The notes beneath the pieces are model-generated. The model was not told the DNA's origin. It made no database searches and saw only the letters and a list, made by a program, of their open reading frames with translations. The translations under genes and the position numbers were made by a program. Below are positions 27,948-36,796 of a stretch of DNA of 64,000 nt, piece by piece. This stretch comes from Bacteroidetes bacterium UBA6161 (lineage in GTDB: Bacteria; Bacteroidota; Bacteroidia; NS11-12g; UBA955). Each line of letters opens with the position of its first letter. The first letter of the stretch is position 1. The stretch lies in the NCBI GenBank assembly GCA_002422315.1, contig DIUJ01000072.1, positions 41,498 through 105,497 of the forward strand, given 5' to 3'.

Positions 27948-30143
27948 TTAAATACCTAATCCAGGGAAAATATCGGGAGAATCAGAAAAACCGGCGCATT
28001 CCCACATTGGTCTAGAAGAGTCGGGTGGTTCCAAAGGATTTAACTGAAATTCTAGTTCATTGTCTTTTAATACCTGTTGTATAAACAACGCGTATATGGG
28101 AAGAGCGGTATTGGCACCTTGCCCTAAATTTGTACTTCTAAATCTAACGGCTCTGCTATCGCAGCCTACCCAAGTAGCTGTTACCAAATCTTTTGCCACA
28201 GACATGAACCATCCATCAGAATTGCTTTGAGTAGTTCCGGTTTTACCTCCCACGGTACCCGCTACTTTGTATCTGTTTCTAAGCCTAGAACCGGTACCTC
28301 CATTAACACCACCTTCTAGCATTCTAAACATAGTGTAAGCTTGTTCCTCCGTTAAAACCTGATTGATTTTCTGAGGAGAGAACTCTGCCAAAATATTTCC
28401 ATTTTTATCTTCAATTCTAGTTAAATAAGTGGGCTCTATCCAATTGCCTTTATTTGAAAAAACACTAAAAGCACTAGCCATTTCTAAAACAGAAATATCG
28501 CAAACCCCCAAGCTAATAGAAGGAACAGCCTGAAGTTTGGAAGCATCTATGCCCATTCTTTTCACAAAATCCACTACATTTTGAGGACCAGCTTCACCTA
28601 AGGATTTTAGTAACTGGGCGGTATATAAGTTGTCGGAGTTTTTTAATCCTTCAAACATGTTCATAAAGCCTCCAGAACTTCCATCTGAATTCCTTGGTGT
28701 CCAATCTTTTGACCCATCAATATAGAAAGTAGTATATTCTCTAGGTAATTTCTCACAAGGGTTCTTACCTAAGTACAAAGCTGTGGAGTAAAAAAGAGGC
28801 TTAAAAGTAGAACCTACTTGTCTTGTAGAGCTTTTATTTACGTGATCATACTGAAAAAACTTGTGTTCTATGCCCCCTACCCACATTTTTACTTGACCGG
28901 TTTGGGGATGCACCCCAACAAATCCGGTTTGTAAAAACTGGGAATAATGCTTTACTGAATCCAAAGGAGACAATGTTGTATCGCGTTCCCCTTTCCATGT
29001 AAATATTGTCATCTTTACTGGAGTGGTCATTTCCTTCCAAATTTTTGCACTGTCGCCATTAAATTCTTTTTTTAGCAGTCTGTATCTTTCTGTTTTTTTA
29101 GCTTCTGTTATCGGGAAAGATACTATTTCTTTGTAATCTTGGCTCCTCCATGGATTTTTACCGGCCCAGCTTTTATAAAATTCTTCTTGAAGATTGGAAA
29201 TATGCTGGGTAACAGCTAGCTCTGCATACTTTTGCATTTTAGAATTTATAGTAGTATAAATTTTAAGGCCATCTTTATACAAATTGTATCCCTTTTCTTT
29301 AGCCCATACGGTTAACTCTTTTTTCAAATATTCTCTAAAATAAGGAGCCAATCCTTCGTTATGGGTATCTGCAACATAGTCTAAAACTATGTCTAATTGT
29401 TTTAAACTATCAAATTCTTGAGTGCTAATATACTTGTATTTTTTCATCTGACCCAAAACAATATTTCTCCTGTTTTTAGAGTTTTCGGGATTTAGTTTAG
29501 GATTAAATCTAGAGATGGCTTGTAATAATCCAACCAAAACAGCAGACTCTTCTCTTTTTAGTTCTAGAGGAGGTTTGTTAAAAAACTCATAGGATGCAGA
29601 TTTAATACCAAAAGAGTGCCCAGAGAACTGAACGGTATTTAGATACATCGTAATTATTTCGTCTTTGGTGTATGCTTTTTCTAGTTGAACAGCTATAACC
29701 CATTCTTTAAGTTTTTGAAAAATCCTAGTTATTTTACTGCTATAGTCTGCTTCATGAAAAAGGTTTTTTGCCAATTGTTGTGTAATAGTACTTGCACCGC
29801 CAGAAGAACCAGCTCCCATAACAGCGCGTGCCAAACTTCTAAAATCTATGCCCGCATGTTCTTTAAATCTTACATCCTCTGTAGCTATAAGCGCTTCAAA
29901 AACATGGGGGCTTATTTGTGCATGAGCAATATTAGATCTGTTTTTTAAGTAATACTTTCCAAGTAATACTCCATCTTCAGAATAAATTTCAGACGCTACT
30001 TCGCTTTTAGGATTTTCTAATTCTGCGATATCTGGCATATAACCAAGCATTCCCAAGCTAACTCCCCACATAAAAAAAATGGTTAATACTATACCTGAGA
30101 AAAAAGAAATCCATATTATTTTAATCGCTTTCTTTTGCATCAT
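27948..30143 (-). CDS. Class A penicillin-binding protein (PBP1A-like)
   Basis: This 731-residue bifunctional peptidoglycan synthase has a membrane anchor (about 9-34), a glycosyltransferase domain (about 55-225) with the catalytic Glu89 in EDVRFKEHAGID and the STITQQLAKN motif, and a transpeptidase domain. The transpeptidase shows SxxK Ser445-Lys448 (GSTFK), SDN (503-505) and KTG (634-636). All catalytic motifs are intact. It lies 18 bp after the SprE/PorW-like gene and should be co-transcribed with it, linking wall growth to a secretion/motility component. Confidence 0.95.
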   Translation of the reverse strand: MMQKKAIKIIWISFFSGIVLTIFFMWGVSLGMLGYMPDIAELENPKSEVASEIYSEDGVLLGKYYLKNRSNIAHAQISPHVFEALIATEDVRFKEHAGIDFRSLARAVMGAGSSGGASTITQQLAKNLFHEADYSSKITRIFQKLKEWVIAVQLEKAYTKDEIITMYLNTVQFSGHSFGIKSASYEFFNKPPLELKREESAVLVGLLQAISRFNPKLNPENSKNRRNIVLGQMKKYKYISTQEFDSLKQLDIVLDYVADTHNEGLAPYFREYLKKELTVWAKEKGYNLYKDGLKIYTTINSKMQKYAELAVTQHISNLQEEFYKSWAGKNPWRSQDYKEIVSFPITEAKKTERYRLLKKEFNGDSAKIWKEMTTPVKMTIFTWKGERDTTLSPLDSVKHYSQFLQTGFVGVHPQTGQVKMWVGGIEHKFFQYDHVNKSSTRQVGSTFKPLFYSTALYLGKNPCEKLPREYTTFYIDGSKDWTPRNSDGSSGGFMNMFEGLKNSDNLYTAQLLKSLGEAGPQNVVDFVKRMGIDASKLQAVPSISLGVCDISVLEMASAFSVFSNKGNWIEPTYLTRIEDKNGNILAEFSPQKINQVLTEEQAYTMFRMLEGGVNGGTGSRLRNRYKVAGTVGGKTGTTQSNSDGWFMSVAKDLVTATWVGCDSRAVRFRSTNLGQGANTALPIYALFIQQVLKDNELEFQLNPLEPPDSSRPMWECAGFSDSPDIFPGLGI

Positions 30144-30161
30144 AATTAGTTAAATTTGGTT

Positions 30162-32771
30162 TCAAAGGTAATTCTTTAAGTAAAACCTCAAGTAGTCTTC
30201 CCATTTTTTTTCTTTCATTAAGATGGTAAAGTTAGATTTTGATATACAAATAAATTTATTTTTGTCTGCTTCAAGTTTAATCGCAGAAAGCAACTGTTGG
30301 TTTAACTGTGCTTCTTTAAGGTATTCTGTAGCTTCTTTTGCATTTTGAAAACCCGATACCATTACAATTCGCTGTCCAGATTGTAAAAATGACCCGGTTA
30401 CTTGAAGTCCCATATCGGGCCTGTATACTCTATTAAAATCAGAAAAAGCAATTTTTACCAAGTTAAAATCCATTTGTTTTTCTATTTGTAGTATAAAATG
30501 ATGGATTTCTTTTTCGTCTTTTGCGATGTACAAGCTTTTGTTTCCAGAGGTAAGAGATTCTTGTGCCTCTTTATCAGGATTTATAAAACGCTGGTAAGCA
30601 TTCACTCTTTCTTGCGCAAGATTGCCTAAATCTGTACCTTCATAGTTTGCGGCTAACTTTTGCATCATTGCATTGTAGATTTCTAGTTTTCCAGAGTCGG
30701 CCAATACCAGCGCATAGAGAAAATCGAATTGCCCATCTAGTTCATTGCCGGGGTAATCACTTTTTGATTGTCTTACCAATGCCACTACTTCATTTGGATT
30801 CTTATTTTTGTATGCGTTGTATGTCTTTTCGTACAATAAATTAATAGCCAAATCCAAACTTTTAAGTCCTCCATCTTCTGCAAGTTTAACATTACCCTCT
30901 AAAATCGGGATGAATTTACTTTCGGGGTAAGTTAATTTTAGTTTGGTTAGATATTCTTCTGCTTGGATATTTTGACCTAAATCTCTGTAAATTTTCACTA
31001 GTAAATAAAAAGCATTTTCTCTATACCCATTGCCATTATTTCTTCTTATAAATTCTAGAAGTAATTCCAGACTTTTTTGGGTTTCGCTTAATTTATCTCT
31101 ATACAAAAGAGAAGCATTAAAATAGCTCTCAGATAAAGAATTCTGAGCGTCCTGTTTCGCTAATTTAGAAAATGGTACATTGGCAAAATACTTTGCATCT
31201 TGTTCTAGAATATCTTTGGGTAGTTCATTTACTAAAGTAGGTTCCTCACTTTCAGAATCCTCTTCCTCGATTTTCTTTTGTTGATCTTGTTTTTCTTCTG
31301 TCTGAGCAATAGCTGCTATTCTCCAAAAATCTCCATTTTCTCTTTTCCCCCAATTCCTTTCAAAATCTCCTTGCCCTTTGGTTTTATTCATAGAATTGTA
31401 AAATGGAAATCTAGAATCTGCCGTATTGGGCATTGTATTTTGTGTAAAATCTTGGAATGCAGGTGGAGTAGAAAACGGATCATTCTTCCGACTATCCTCT
31501 TCTTCTTTTTTCCTTAATTCTTCTGCTTTTATATTGTCCAAAACCTTCTTTCTAAAGTCTACATTTTCAGCAAGTTTCAACATACTGTCCTGGTAATGAA
31601 TATTTACCAAATCTTTTATTAAGGAAGTTAGTACTTGATGTCGTTGGCTAATATTTTCGTATTGAGGATGTGAAGAACTTAGCGATTGAACTGCGGAATC
31701 GTAATATAACTGAGAGCTTCTATAATTATTTTGTTCAAAAAGTAGTTCTGCATATGTTAAGTAAATCTTTGATTTTAGATCTTTTGTTTTTCCTGGAGTT
31801 TTTAGAGCATTACCAAAATTATTGCTTGCCGCTAGCTTATCTCCTTCCTTTAGATTTATCATTGCCAATTCAAAATATATTTGGTCTTTAAGATCCAAAT
31901 TCTTATCATCTTTCAGCATTTTCTGTAAAACTGATTTGGCCTTTTTGTAATTTTTAATTTCTGGAGCCGACAAAACCCTTACTTTGTTTATTCTTGCAAA
32001 AAAATCAAAATCATAGGTAGGATTCGATTTGGAAACTTTATCAAAATGCACCACTGCTTCTGCAAGCCTATTGGTAAGCAAGCACAACTGACCTGCTACA
32101 AAATAAACTCTATACTTATAGTCTAATTTATTTAGATTGGGTAATGCCTTTTTTAAGCTAATATAAGCCAACTCATATTTTTGCTGAAATATTAAGCCTT
32201 CTGCTTGAAGTAAATACAAATCTTTTTGGAATTTCTCAGGCAAAGAGGGGTCATTTAAAATAATTGAAGACAAAGCTACAGACTCATCATATTTCCCTAG
32301 CATTTGAAGTGCTTTAATATTCCATATTTCTGCTTCAAACCGAATAGGTTTGTTTTTGAATGTTGCTGTAACGTAATCAAAAGCATCTTGCGCAGAATAA
32401 AAATCGCCTTTAAAGAAATTTGCTCTTCCTAACAACAGATAACTATCGTCTATCCACTTACTCGTTTGTCGTCTTGTAAGAATATGTGTGCATTTTTTTA
32501 TTGCCTCATCCATCACTGGAACATTGGCTTTTAACTCATCTTGTGTAGAGAAGGGAAACAAGTGTATGATTTCATCAAAATTATTTTTATGGGCCAGAGC
32601 TGTATTTTTCTGAGCTGTATTTACCCTTAGTTGTGCATTATAAAAATAATTGTAACGAGCCACGGTATTTATGTATGCTCTTTTAATAAAACCCTTCTTA
32701 CTTTGGGCATTTGCAGTTTGCAATACCAAGAAAAAAATAGTGGTTAAAAGAGCGATTTTAAAAAATCTCAT
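30162..32771 (-). CDS. SprE/PorW-like T9SS TPR protein
   Basis: This 869-residue exported protein has a signal peptide (MRFFKIALLTTIFFLVLQTANAQ), an N-terminal conserved region (RYNYFYNAQLRVNTAQKN), and many TPR units through about residue 380. A low-complexity Lys/Glu-rich middle (about 405-510) and further TPRs (about 520-720) follow. Length, layout and the YNYFYNA opening fit the SprE (gliding) / PorW (secretion) family, TPR proteins needed for type IX secretion. Three T9SS sorting domains elsewhere in the window support that system being active. The true SprE/PorW is a lipoprotein, whereas here an ordinary signal peptide is seen. Confidence 0.72.
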   Translation of the reverse strand: MRFFKIALLTTIFFLVLQTANAQSKKGFIKRAYINTVARYNYFYNAQLRVNTAQKNTALAHKNNFDEIIHLFPFSTQDELKANVPVMDEAIKKCTHILTRRQTSKWIDDSYLLLGRANFFKGDFYSAQDAFDYVTATFKNKPIRFEAEIWNIKALQMLGKYDESVALSSIILNDPSLPEKFQKDLYLLQAEGLIFQQKYELAYISLKKALPNLNKLDYKYRVYFVAGQLCLLTNRLAEAVVHFDKVSKSNPTYDFDFFARINKVRVLSAPEIKNYKKAKSVLQKMLKDDKNLDLKDQIYFELAMINLKEGDKLAASNNFGNALKTPGKTKDLKSKIYLTYAELLFEQNNYRSSQLYYDSAVQSLSSSHPQYENISQRHQVLTSLIKDLVNIHYQDSMLKLAENVDFRKKVLDNIKAEELRKKEEEDSRKNDPFSTPPAFQDFTQNTMPNTADSRFPFYNSMNKTKGQGDFERNWGKRENGDFWRIAAIAQTEEKQDQQKKIEEEDSESEEPTLVNELPKDILEQDAKYFANVPFSKLAKQDAQNSLSESYFNASLLYRDKLSETQKSLELLLEFIRRNNGNGYRENAFYLLVKIYRDLGQNIQAEEYLTKLKLTYPESKFIPILEGNVKLAEDGGLKSLDLAINLLYEKTYNAYKNKNPNEVVALVRQSKSDYPGNELDGQFDFLYALVLADSGKLEIYNAMMQKLAANYEGTDLGNLAQERVNAYQRFINPDKEAQESLTSGNKSLYIAKDEKEIHHFILQIEKQMDFNLVKIAFSDFNRVYRPDMGLQVTGSFLQSGQRIVMVSGFQNAKEATEYLKEAQLNQQLLSAIKLEADKNKFICISKSNFTILMKEKKWEDYLRFYLKNYL

Positions 32772-32846
32772 TTAGTTTATGTTAGGTTTCGGTTTTTTAA
32801 TAACTTTGAAAAGGCAAAAATATTTTACTTTGACGACATTTTAAGT

Positions 32847-33710
32847 ATGGAGAGAAAGAAAAAACATCCCAGTTGGATAAAAAAGTTGAAAAGCCGCTAC
32901 AGGCTTATGATTATTAACGATACAAATTTTCAAGAGAAAGCAACCATTAAGCTTACTCCTCTGAATTTAATCATGTTATTTAGTGTTGGCTTAATTGTAT
33001 TTTTTATTTTTAGTTATTTATTAATTTACGCGGTACCCGGTTTAAGAAGCTATATGCCAGGGCACGAACCCAATAGCGAAAGAAAATTCAAAAATGAAAT
33101 TGTCAAGAAAATCAACAACTATGAGAAAAAAATACAAGCTCTTCAAAACAAAGAAACAATTTTAGGAATGCTACTAAAAGGGGAAGAAATGAGCAAAGAT
33201 GAAATTGCTTTTCTACAAGAGAAAATTGATTTAAGTAAAGAGAAAAGCCAAACCCAGCCAACAACAGAACAAACAGTAGCCCAAGTAGAAAACAATGAAA
33301 CAAATTATAGTTTTGCCTTAGGCGCAGGAGAATTCACTAGTTTTCATGGCTTATTTTATTGCCCTTTGAAAGGTCAAACTTCTGCCATAGAAATAGGAAG
33401 TAGTTATAAAGCGATTAAAATAAACCCTAGTAAAGACGAAACTGTGAGTGCAATGTACGAAGGTAGAATTCTCTTTGCTGGTTGGACACCTCAGTATTCC
33501 AATGTAATCATTATACAACATCCAAACAATTGGGTTAGTGTTTATAAAAACTGCTCTTTTGTATACATTAAATCTGGAAGTAGGGTAAAAGCTGGGGAGA
33601 CTATTGCTGCTTTAGCAAAAACAAATACCAACCAAGAAAATAGTTTAACTTTTGAACTTTGGCACAATGAAACAATGCTAGACCCCTCGCTTTTTATTCA
33701 CTTTAATTAA
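32847..33710 (+). CDS. Membrane-anchored M23-like protein, zinc ligands missing
   Basis: This 287-residue protein has a basic cytoplasmic N-terminus (1-37), one membrane helix (about 38-62), a coiled-coil linker (about 80-135) and a C-terminal LytM/M23 domain (about 160-287). The domain keeps its fold landmarks (EGRILFAGW, NVIIIQHPNNWVSVY, VKAGETIA, FELW). The metal-binding residues are replaced: HxGxD reads E182-I-G-S-S186, and the final HxHFE reads S266-L-T-F-E270. It is therefore probably non-catalytic, acting as a binder or regulator of wall hydrolases. The bactofilin gene follows after 65 bp. A -7-like TAACTTTG (32801-32808) lies upstream. Confidence 0.85.
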   Translation: MERKKKHPSWIKKLKSRYRLMIINDTNFQEKATIKLTPLNLIMLFSVGLIVFFIFSYLLIYAVPGLRSYMPGHEPNSERKFKNEIVKKINNYEKKIQALQNKETILGMLLKGEEMSKDEIAFLQEKIDLSKEKSQTQPTTEQTVAQVENNETNYSFALGAGEFTSFHGLFYCPLKGQTSAIEIGSSYKAIKINPSKDETVSAMYEGRILFAGWTPQYSNVIIIQHPNNWVSVYKNCSFVYIKSGSRVKAGETIAALAKTNTNQENSLTFELWHNETMLDPSLFIHFN

Positions 33711-33775
33711 AAACATCTTTTAAAATTATTTTATTAGATTCTAATTTGGCATCTTTGCATTTTAAAACTAAAAAA

Positions 33776-34186
33776 ATGAGTATTATCCAACCCAATAAAA
33801 AAAACGATAGTATTGGAAACATTAATTTCATAGGCCAAGGAGCAACTTTTACAGGCGATTTTACTTGCGACAAAGACTTAAGACTCGATGGCATTATAGA
33901 AGGTAATTTAACCGTAAATGCCAAATTGGTAATAGGAACAAATGGCAGAGTTAAAGGAACTATTTTTGCATTACAAGCTGATATTTCAGGCTCTGTTACT
34001 GGGAACATAGAAATAAAAGACTCTCTAACACTAAGAAGTAGTGCAGCAGTTCAAGGCGATATAAGCACTCAAAAAATTATTATAGAAAGTGGATCTACTT
34101 TTAATGGCAAATGCCAAATGGGTGGTCTGAAATCAGACAGCATTAAATCAAGTAGCGAAGCTATATCAGTTTCACAAAACAAATAA
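33776..34186 (+). CDS. Bactofilin
   Basis: This 136-residue cytoskeletal protein has the bactofilin core (about 15-115): IGQGATFTGDFTCDKDLRLDGIIEGNL, then repeated short beta turns (VIGTNGRVKG, ADISGSVTGNIEIKDSLTL, AVQGDISTQKIIIESGSTFNGKCQM) forming a right-handed beta helix. Bactofilins polymerise without nucleotide and localise wall enzymes. The ATG at 33776 gives the usual short polar N-terminus; upstream in-frame codons are unlikely to be used. The pairing with an M23-type gene is a known theme for bactofilins. The atp cluster starts 2 nt after its stop. Confidence 0.93.
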   Translation: MSIIQPNKKNDSIGNINFIGQGATFTGDFTCDKDLRLDGIIEGNLTVNAKLVIGTNGRVKGTIFALQADISGSVTGNIEIKDSLTLRSSAAVQGDISTQKIIIESGSTFNGKCQMGGLKSDSIKSSSEAISVSQNK

Positions 34187-34188
34187 AA

Positions 34189-34380
34189 TTGAAAAAAGGA
34201 TTTAACAATTATGCCAAGTATTCTGGGATTGCAATACAAATGATAGCAACAATTCTTTTGTTTACCTGGCTTGGCAAATGGTTAGATACCTTTCTTACAA
34301 TAAAATTCCCCTTATTTCTACTGCTTGGAATTCTGCTTGGAATCGCATTAAGTTTATATCTCGTTTTTAAAAAAATCTAA
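34189..34380 (+). CDS. AtpZ/AtpI-family ATP synthase accessory protein
   Basis: This 63-residue protein with two membrane helices (about 13-30 and 38-60) has the family pattern YAKYSGIAIQM and a GxxLD-type loop (LGKWLDTF). It helps assemble the F1Fo synthase or supply Mg2+; the exact role is debated. It begins with TTG, 2 nt after the bactofilin stop, and is followed by the next gene after 2 nt. There is no usable upstream ATG, so the TTG start is well supported and may lower its expression. Confidence 0.82.
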   Translation: MKKGFNNYAKYSGIAIQMIATILLFTWLGKWLDTFLTIKFPLFLLLGILLGIALSLYLVFKKI

Positions 34381-34382
34381 AC

Positions 34383-34784
34383 ATGAACATACTAAGAAAA
34401 TTTGAAATAAAACTCTTGTTACTTTTATTTCTACTTATAACCGTAAGTTTTGGTGTTACTAATTATACTCAAAAAATAAGTTTTAACTCCTTGTTATTCG
34501 CCAATTTATTCCTAGCTGCACTTACATTTATTTTATTTAAATTAGGTAAATTAGGTATTCAAGCCAAACAACATGGCACATTTATAAAGGTTGTTATGGG
34601 CAGCACTTTTATTCGTTTGTTATTTTCTGGAGGATATCTTTTTATATATTTATTAGTCAATAACATAGACGTTAAATACTTCGTTATTTCATATATTCTT
34701 CTTTATTTTCTTTACATGTCTTTTGAAATTATACATTTACTTAGTAATTTGCGCCCCGATTCAGAACAAACCAAAAATGTCTAA
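34383..34784 (+). CDS. Small membrane protein of the ATP synthase cluster
   Basis: This 133-residue protein has four hydrophobic segments (about 8-24, 35-52, 67-90 and 95-118) and little else. Position between the AtpZ/AtpI-like gene and atpB, with 2-nt and overlapping junctions, suggests an ATP synthase assembly or AtpI-like role. I do not recognise a defined family from sequence alone. Confidence 0.7.
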   Translation: MNILRKFEIKLLLLLFLLITVSFGVTNYTQKISFNSLLFANLFLAALTFILFKLGKLGIQAKQHGTFIKVVMGSTFIRLLFSGGYLFIYLLVNNIDVKYFVISYILLYFLYMSFEIIHLLSNLRPDSEQTKNV

Positions 34785-35907
34785 AATGCCCATAAATAAA
34801 GGACTTATGAATTTACAAGTGATAAAAAATTACCTAGTGTTGGTTGTTTTTGCTCTTTTTTCTTCTCTTCAAATGCCAATTTTCGCATCCAATCATGCCG
34901 AAAACAACGCAAATCATGAAGCTGAACATGAAACTAAAGAAAAATTCAAGCCAGGTAAAATGATTATGGAGCATATCAAAAATAGTTATGATTGGCACAT
35001 CATGGACATTAACCATCATCCTATTTCTATACCGCTTCCAATAATTACTTACCATTCACAGGATGGAATGGTAGCCTTTCTTAGTTCAAAACTTGAACAC
35101 GGGCATGCTGACTATAAAGGATATAAGCTAGTATATAACGACAGTGAATCAAGATACAGGCTAGTTCGTGTAGATGGAACTACATTTACAGACCTTTCCA
35201 TGACTAAAAATGCATTTGCATTAATATTTGCTTCCATACTGCTTCTTGTAATTATGCTTTCTGTTGCTAAAGGGTATACCAAAAGAAAAGGCAAAGCTCC
35301 AAAAGGGATTCAGTCTTTTATGGAACCTTTAATCTTATTTATAAGAGATGAAGTAGCAAAACCATCTATTGGAAAAAGCTATGAAAAATTCTTGCCCTTT
35401 TTACTTACTATTTTCTTTTTTATATTTATCAATAACTTACTTGGCTTAGTTCCTTTGTTTCCAGGAGGTGCAAACGTTACAGGAAACATAGCAGTAACTT
35501 TAGTGCTTGCAGTATTTACATTTTTGATTACTACATTCTCAGGTAAAAAAGATTATTGGAAGCACATTTTCTTGCCCGATGTTCCGGTATGGATGTATAT
35601 ACTTATGATTCCAATAGAAATTTTAGGTATGATACTAAAACCATTTGTACTTATGCTGCGTTTGTTTGCGAATATCACAGCAGGCCACATCATTATATTA
35701 GGATTCTTTAGCTTAATTTTCATATTTGGAGAGATGAGCCAAGGAGTAGGTATGGGAGTAGGAGTATTTTCCGTAGTATTTACAGTATTTATGAGTGTAC
35801 TTGAACTTCTTGTTGCATTTTTACAAGCCTATGTTTTTACACTACTATCAGCCTTATACTTTGGGATGGCAGTAGAAGAGCACCACCATGCAGAAGAACA
35901 TCATTAA
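34777..35907 (+). CDS. atpB: ATP synthase Fo subunit a
   Basis: Subunit a forms the proton half-channels against the c-ring. The membrane core (about residues 150-370) has five or six helices and the essential Arg in LMLRLFANITAGH. Unusually for E. coli but common in Bacteroidota, the protein begins with a cleavable-looking signal (NYLVLVVFALFSSLQMPIFA) and a His/Glu-rich extracytoplasmic segment. The tail is His-rich (EEHHHAEEHH). Start choice: the ATG at 34777 overlaps the previous stop by 8 bp, which favours coupling; the ATG at 34807 directly precedes the hydrophobic segment. Both are plausible. Confidence 0.94.
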   Translation: MSKMPINKGLMNLQVIKNYLVLVVFALFSSLQMPIFASNHAENNANHEAEHETKEKFKPGKMIMEHIKNSYDWHIMDINHHPISIPLPIITYHSQDGMVAFLSSKLEHGHADYKGYKLVYNDSESRYRLVRVDGTTFTDLSMTKNAFALIFASILLLVIMLSVAKGYTKRKGKAPKGIQSFMEPLILFIRDEVAKPSIGKSYEKFLPFLLTIFFFIFINNLLGLVPLFPGGANVTGNIAVTLVLAVFTFLITTFSGKKDYWKHIFLPDVPVWMYILMIPIEILGMILKPFVLMLRLFANITAGHIIILGFFSLIFIFGEMSQGVGMGVGVFSVVFTVFMSVLELLVAFLQAYVFTLLSALYFGMAVEEHHHAEEHH

Positions 35908-35946
35908 ACAATAAACCAATTTTAAAACCAAATAAATATAAACAAC

Positions 35947-36204
35947 ATGTCAATTTTAGAAATTATCTTACAAGCTGCCGCTGACAGCGGTCTTTCTAAG
36001 TTTGGTGCCGCATTAGGTGCCGGTTTAGCTGCTATCGGTGCCGGATTCGGTATTGGTAACATTGGTAAAGGTGCATTAGAGTCTATTGCACGTCAGCCAG
36101 AAGCTGCAGGAGACATTAGAGCAAACATGATTGTGGCTGCCGCTCTTATCGAGGGTGCGGTATTCTTCGCTATCGTAGTTTGTTTGTTGATCCTTTTCTT
36201 CTAA
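35947..36204 (+). CDS. atpE: ATP synthase Fo subunit c
   Basis: This 85-residue hairpin protein forms the rotor ring. Helix 1 carries the Gly/Ala-rich GAALGAGLAAIGAGFGIG, the loop is ARQPEA, and helix 2 carries the ion-binding Glu69 (ALIEGAVFFA). The Gln and Ser of Na+-binding rings are absent (Asn38 and Gly70 at these places), so H+ is the expected ion. A terminator-like hairpin starts 12 nt after its stop. Codons are strongly biased toward GCC/GGT, as expected for a highly expressed gene. Confidence 0.97.
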   Translation: MSILEIILQAAADSGLSKFGAALGAGLAAIGAGFGIGNIGKGALESIARQPEAAGDIRANMIVAAALIEGAVFFAIVVCLLILFF

Positions 36205-36216
36205 GAAAAAACGGCT

Positions 36217-36247
36217 TGCCGGTCGCCTTTAAGACCGGCATTTTTTT
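36217..36247 (+). terminator. Terminator-like hairpin between atpE and atpF
   Basis: A perfect 8-bp GC-rich stem (TGCCGGTC / GACCGGCA) with an 8-base loop is followed directly by seven T. This is the classic shape of an intrinsic terminator, inside an operon. It would let a fraction of transcripts end after atpE, or protect the atpE 3' end, giving more subunit c than other subunits. The structure is certain; partial termination is inferred. Confidence 0.75.
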
Positions 36248-36277
36248 AAAATTAAACAACATTAAACAAGAAATATT

Positions 36278-36790
36278 ATGGATTTGGTAACCCCGGAATT
36301 CAGTTTGGTAATATGGATGCTAATATCCTTTAGCATATTAGTTTTTATTCTAGGTAAATTTGCTTGGAAACCAATACTAAACGCTCTTAAAGAAAGAGAA
36401 AACTCTATTGAATCCGCTTTACAAAGCGCAGAAGAAGCAAAAGCAGAAATGTCAAAATTAAAATCGGACAATGAATCTTTGATTCAAGAGGCTAGATTAG
36501 AAAGAGACAACATGCTAAAAGAAGCTAGAGCAATGAAAGACAACATTATTGCAGAAGCTAAAAAAGCTGCGGAAGAAGAAAGTGCAAAAATGATTCAAAG
36601 AGCAAATGAAGAAATAAATAAAAGTAAAATGGCTGCTATTGGTGAACTTAAAAGTCAGGTAGCAGGTATAGCAATAGATATTTCTGAAAAACTATTAAAT
36701 AAAGAACTTAAAAGTTCTGAAGAACAAGAAAGACTTATTCAACAACACATTCAAGATTTTGAATCCAAGCAGTCTGCTAGTCTAAATTAA
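36278..36790 (+). CDS. atpF: ATP synthase Fo subunit b
   Basis: This 170-residue peripheral-stalk protein has an N-terminal membrane helix (about 9-27), the WKPI junction, and a long charged helix (about 35-160) that dimerises and binds delta. Length and sequence (ALKERENSIESALQSAEEAK) are typical. It lies between the internal hairpin and atpH, with 6 bp to the latter. Confidence 0.95.
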   Translation: MDLVTPEFSLVIWMLISFSILVFILGKFAWKPILNALKERENSIESALQSAEEAKAEMSKLKSDNESLIQEARLERDNMLKEARAMKDNIIAEAKKAAEEESAKMIQRANEEINKSKMAAIGELKSQVAGIAIDISEKLLNKELKSSEEQERLIQQHIQDFESKQSASLN

Positions 36791-36796
36791 ATAGTC

